A stretch of 64,000 nt of DNA from Metasolibacillus sp. Its GTDB lineage: Bacteria; Bacillota; Bacilli; Bacillales_A; Planococcaceae. The notes below the pieces were generated by a model. The model did no database searches, was not told the origin of the DNA, and saw nothing but the letters and a program-made list of their open reading frames with translations. Positions 62,795 to 64,000 of this stretch are shown piece by piece (position 1 is the stretch's first letter; each line of letters starts with the position of its first letter). The position numbers were made by a program, and so were the translations under genes. The stretch covers positions 1 through 64,000 of the forward strand of contig NZ_JAMBIZ010000004.1 in NCBI RefSeq assembly GCF_025291715.1. The letters run 5' to 3'.

Positions 62795-64000
62795 TTATTT
62801 AAGTTTAGCAGGGAGCCGACATTCATTTGGAATGTTTTTTGACCACGGAAGAAACTGATCAAGTGCTTCCTGATCCTCTAAATCTATTTGCGGTATATGT
62901 TCAAAGAGATACGTTAAATAACTTAATGGATTTAATTGATTCTCTTTGGCCGTTTCGACAATGCTGTAAATGATAGCACTGGCAGTTGCACCTTTCATCG
63001 ATTGGGAAAATAGCCATGCTTTTCTTCCCATAACGAATGGTTTAATCGAACGTTCAGCTCGATTATTATCGAGTTCTAGTCGCCCGTCTTTCATAAAGAC
63101 TATGAGTTTTGACCATTGGTTTAAACTATAATTAATGGCATCACCTAATTTACTTTTAGGTGGAACTTGAGGGCGTTTGGATTGTAGCCATGCCAAATAA
63201 GCGTCTAACACAGGTTGACTACGTTTTTGACGTTCTTCTTTTCGTTGTTCAGGGCTACAATTTTCAAATTCTTCTTCTATCTGTTTTTCAATTTTAAATA
63301 ATTGCGTACAGAATTGAAGACCTTCAGCTGCGAGGCTCGTAGATTTATCTACACTTGCAGGCAAAGATTTGAGCGTTTCGTCGTATTTACGGCGTGCATG
63401 CGCCCAACAGCCAACTAACTCCACACCCTTCATATCGTGGTAGCCCGCATAACCATCGACATGAAGATAGCCCGCAAATCCTTTTAGAAATGCTTTCGGG
63501 TGTTTACTATGGCGAGAAGTTTGATAGTCATATAAGACAATCGGTGAAACATCCCGACTCGATCGATACAACCACATATAGGATTTGGAAGTTGCTGCTT
63601 TATCAGTTTCTGCTAAAACTTGAACGGTTGTTTCATCTGCGTGCAGACGGTCAAGATGAAGCAGTAACTCATGCAAGCGATTGTATAACGGTGAGAGCCA
63701 TTTTGTTGCACCATATATTACCCAATTGGCAAGCGTTTGGCGTGATAGAAAGACACCCAGTCGTTCAAATTGTTTTTCAATTCGGTACAACGGCATTCCT
63801 TCTACGTATTTTTGATTCATGATATACGCCATTGAAGAAGGTGAAGCAAGACTTTTTGGAAAGACTGCCGCAGGCATTTTGGCAGTGACAATCGGTGTTT
63901 CAATTCCTTCACGTTCACATTGACGACAACTGTAAATATGTTGAACATGCTCCACGACTTTCACTTGAGCTGGGATAATTTTTAATTCTCGTCTTGTTTC
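62795..64000 (-). CDS. tnpC: IS66 family transposase TnpC (5' end outside the window)
   Basis: The last 402 codons of an IS66 transposase. The frame stays open to the window edge (residues [12 protein letters not shown] precede the GTG that could be taken as a start), so the gene is cut by the edge and is not truncated biologically. Seen are the IS66 zinc-binding remnant [10 protein letters not shown], the [13 protein letters not shown] [15 protein letters not shown], and the central transposase domain with acidic residues in [26 protein letters not shown] and [23 protein letters not shown], giving a D-D-E catalytic set. The C-terminal IS66 domain [30 protein letters not shown] is intact. The element therefore looks complete at this end and may be active. 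Confidence 0.93.
   Translation of the reverse strand, partial: ETRRELKIIPAQVKVVEHVQHIYSCRQCEREGIETPIVTAKMPAAVFPKSLASPSSMAYIMNQKYVEGMPLYRIEKQFERLGVFLSRQTLANWVIYGATKWLSPLYNRLHELLLHLDRLHADETTVQVLAETDKAATSKSYMWLYRSSRDVSPIVLYDYQTSRHSKHPKAFLKGFAGYLHVDGYAGYHDMKGVELVGCWAHARRKYDETLKSLPASVDKSTSLAAEGLQFCTQLFKIEKQIEEEFENCSPEQRKEERQKRSQPVLDAYLAWLQSKRPQVPPKSKLGDAINYSLNQWSKLIVFMKDGRLELDNNRAERSIKPFVMGRKAWLFSQSMKGATASAIIYSIVETAKENQLNPLSYLTYLFEHIPQIDLEDQEALDQFLPWSKNIPNECRLPAKLK

Larger units (their letters stand above)
62742..64000 (-). mobile_element. IS66-family insertion sequence, one end (continues right)
   Basis: The IS66-type terminal sequence GTAAGCG starts at 62742 and is followed by the tnpC transposase gene. 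IS66 elements begin with GTAA and make 8-bp target duplications; the 8 bp outside this end are TTATTTAT (62734-62741), to be compared with the other end, which lies outside the window. A hairpin at 62755-62784 (AATGCCCACCT / AGGTGGGCATT) sits just inside the end, probably stopping transcription. Confidence 0.85.

Noticed and set aside
63394..63822. 142-codon plus-strand ORF at the right edge
   Set aside because: It is antisense to the IS66 transposase and shows no features of its own.
62795..63964. IS66 transposase starting at the GTG at 63964
   Set aside because: The frame continues open to the window edge with IS66-like residues, so the true start lies outside.
1..64000. tRNA, rRNA or known riboswitches
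   Set aside because: No segment with the expected conserved cores was seen by eye on either strand; a covariance-model search would be needed to exclude small RNAs.

Overview
This AT-rich window reads like the chromosome of a Gram-positive, S-layer-bearing member of the Bacillales, most like Lysinibacillus or a close relative. The basis is the degS-degU / yvyE / LCP / tagO order (as known from Bacillus subtilis), an S-layer type SecA2 with its SlaP partner, the pyruvyl transferase CsaB, and ten exported proteins with SLH (S-layer homology) domains. No rRNA, tRNA, prophage or CRISPR was seen. The only mobile element is one end of an IS66-type element at the right edge.

Layout. 1-5.5 kb: degS-degU, yvyE, an LCP ligase and tagO, i.e. 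regulation plus the first and last steps of making wall polymer. 5.8-9.1 kb: secA2-slaP, the accessory export pair for S-layer proteins. 9.1-16 kb: a soluble PAS chemoreceptor-like protein, two NlpC/P60 wall hydrolases, brnQ and an S41 protease. 16-20 kb: csaB, a GT4 glycosyltransferase and a MurJ-like flippase, consistent with building the pyruvylated secondary cell-wall polymer (SCWP) that SLH domains bind. 20-30.6 kb: a membrane chemoreceptor, an SLH phosphodiester glycosidase, an O-antigen-ligase-like protein, and a cluster of ATP-grasp, alpha-E and transglutaminase genes whose ATP-grasp member carries a frameshift. 30.7-47.6 kb: SLH-anchored wall enzymes (glucosaminidase, amidase, NlpC/P60, CAP), a 1333-residue helical-repeat protein without SLH domains, and two further SLH surface proteins. 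48.3-49.3 kb: a NERD/zinc-ribbon protein. 49.5-62.4 kb: SLH subtilase, SLH nuclease, SLH subtilase. 62.7-64 kb: IS66.

How it fits together (inference): TagO, the flippase, the glycosyltransferase, CsaB, the Wzy/WaaL-like protein and the LCP protein could make, export, pyruvylate and attach SCWP. SecA2-SlaP could export SLH cargo, and the SLH hydrolases, proteases and nuclease are the cargo displayed on the wall. Two candidate WalR operators in front of wall hydrolases suggest a link to wall homeostasis.

The strongest unexplained signal is a pair of tandem-repeat families: a 20-bp unit with core TTTATTTGCG (four arrays, up to about 31 copies) and a 21-bp unit with core TTTATTCCACG (two arrays of five). 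All lie in intergenic space. Three of the 20-bp arrays lie just beyond intrinsic terminators, and in two places an array supplies the last codons and stop of a gene. All coordinates and starts were judged by eye, with no database search.
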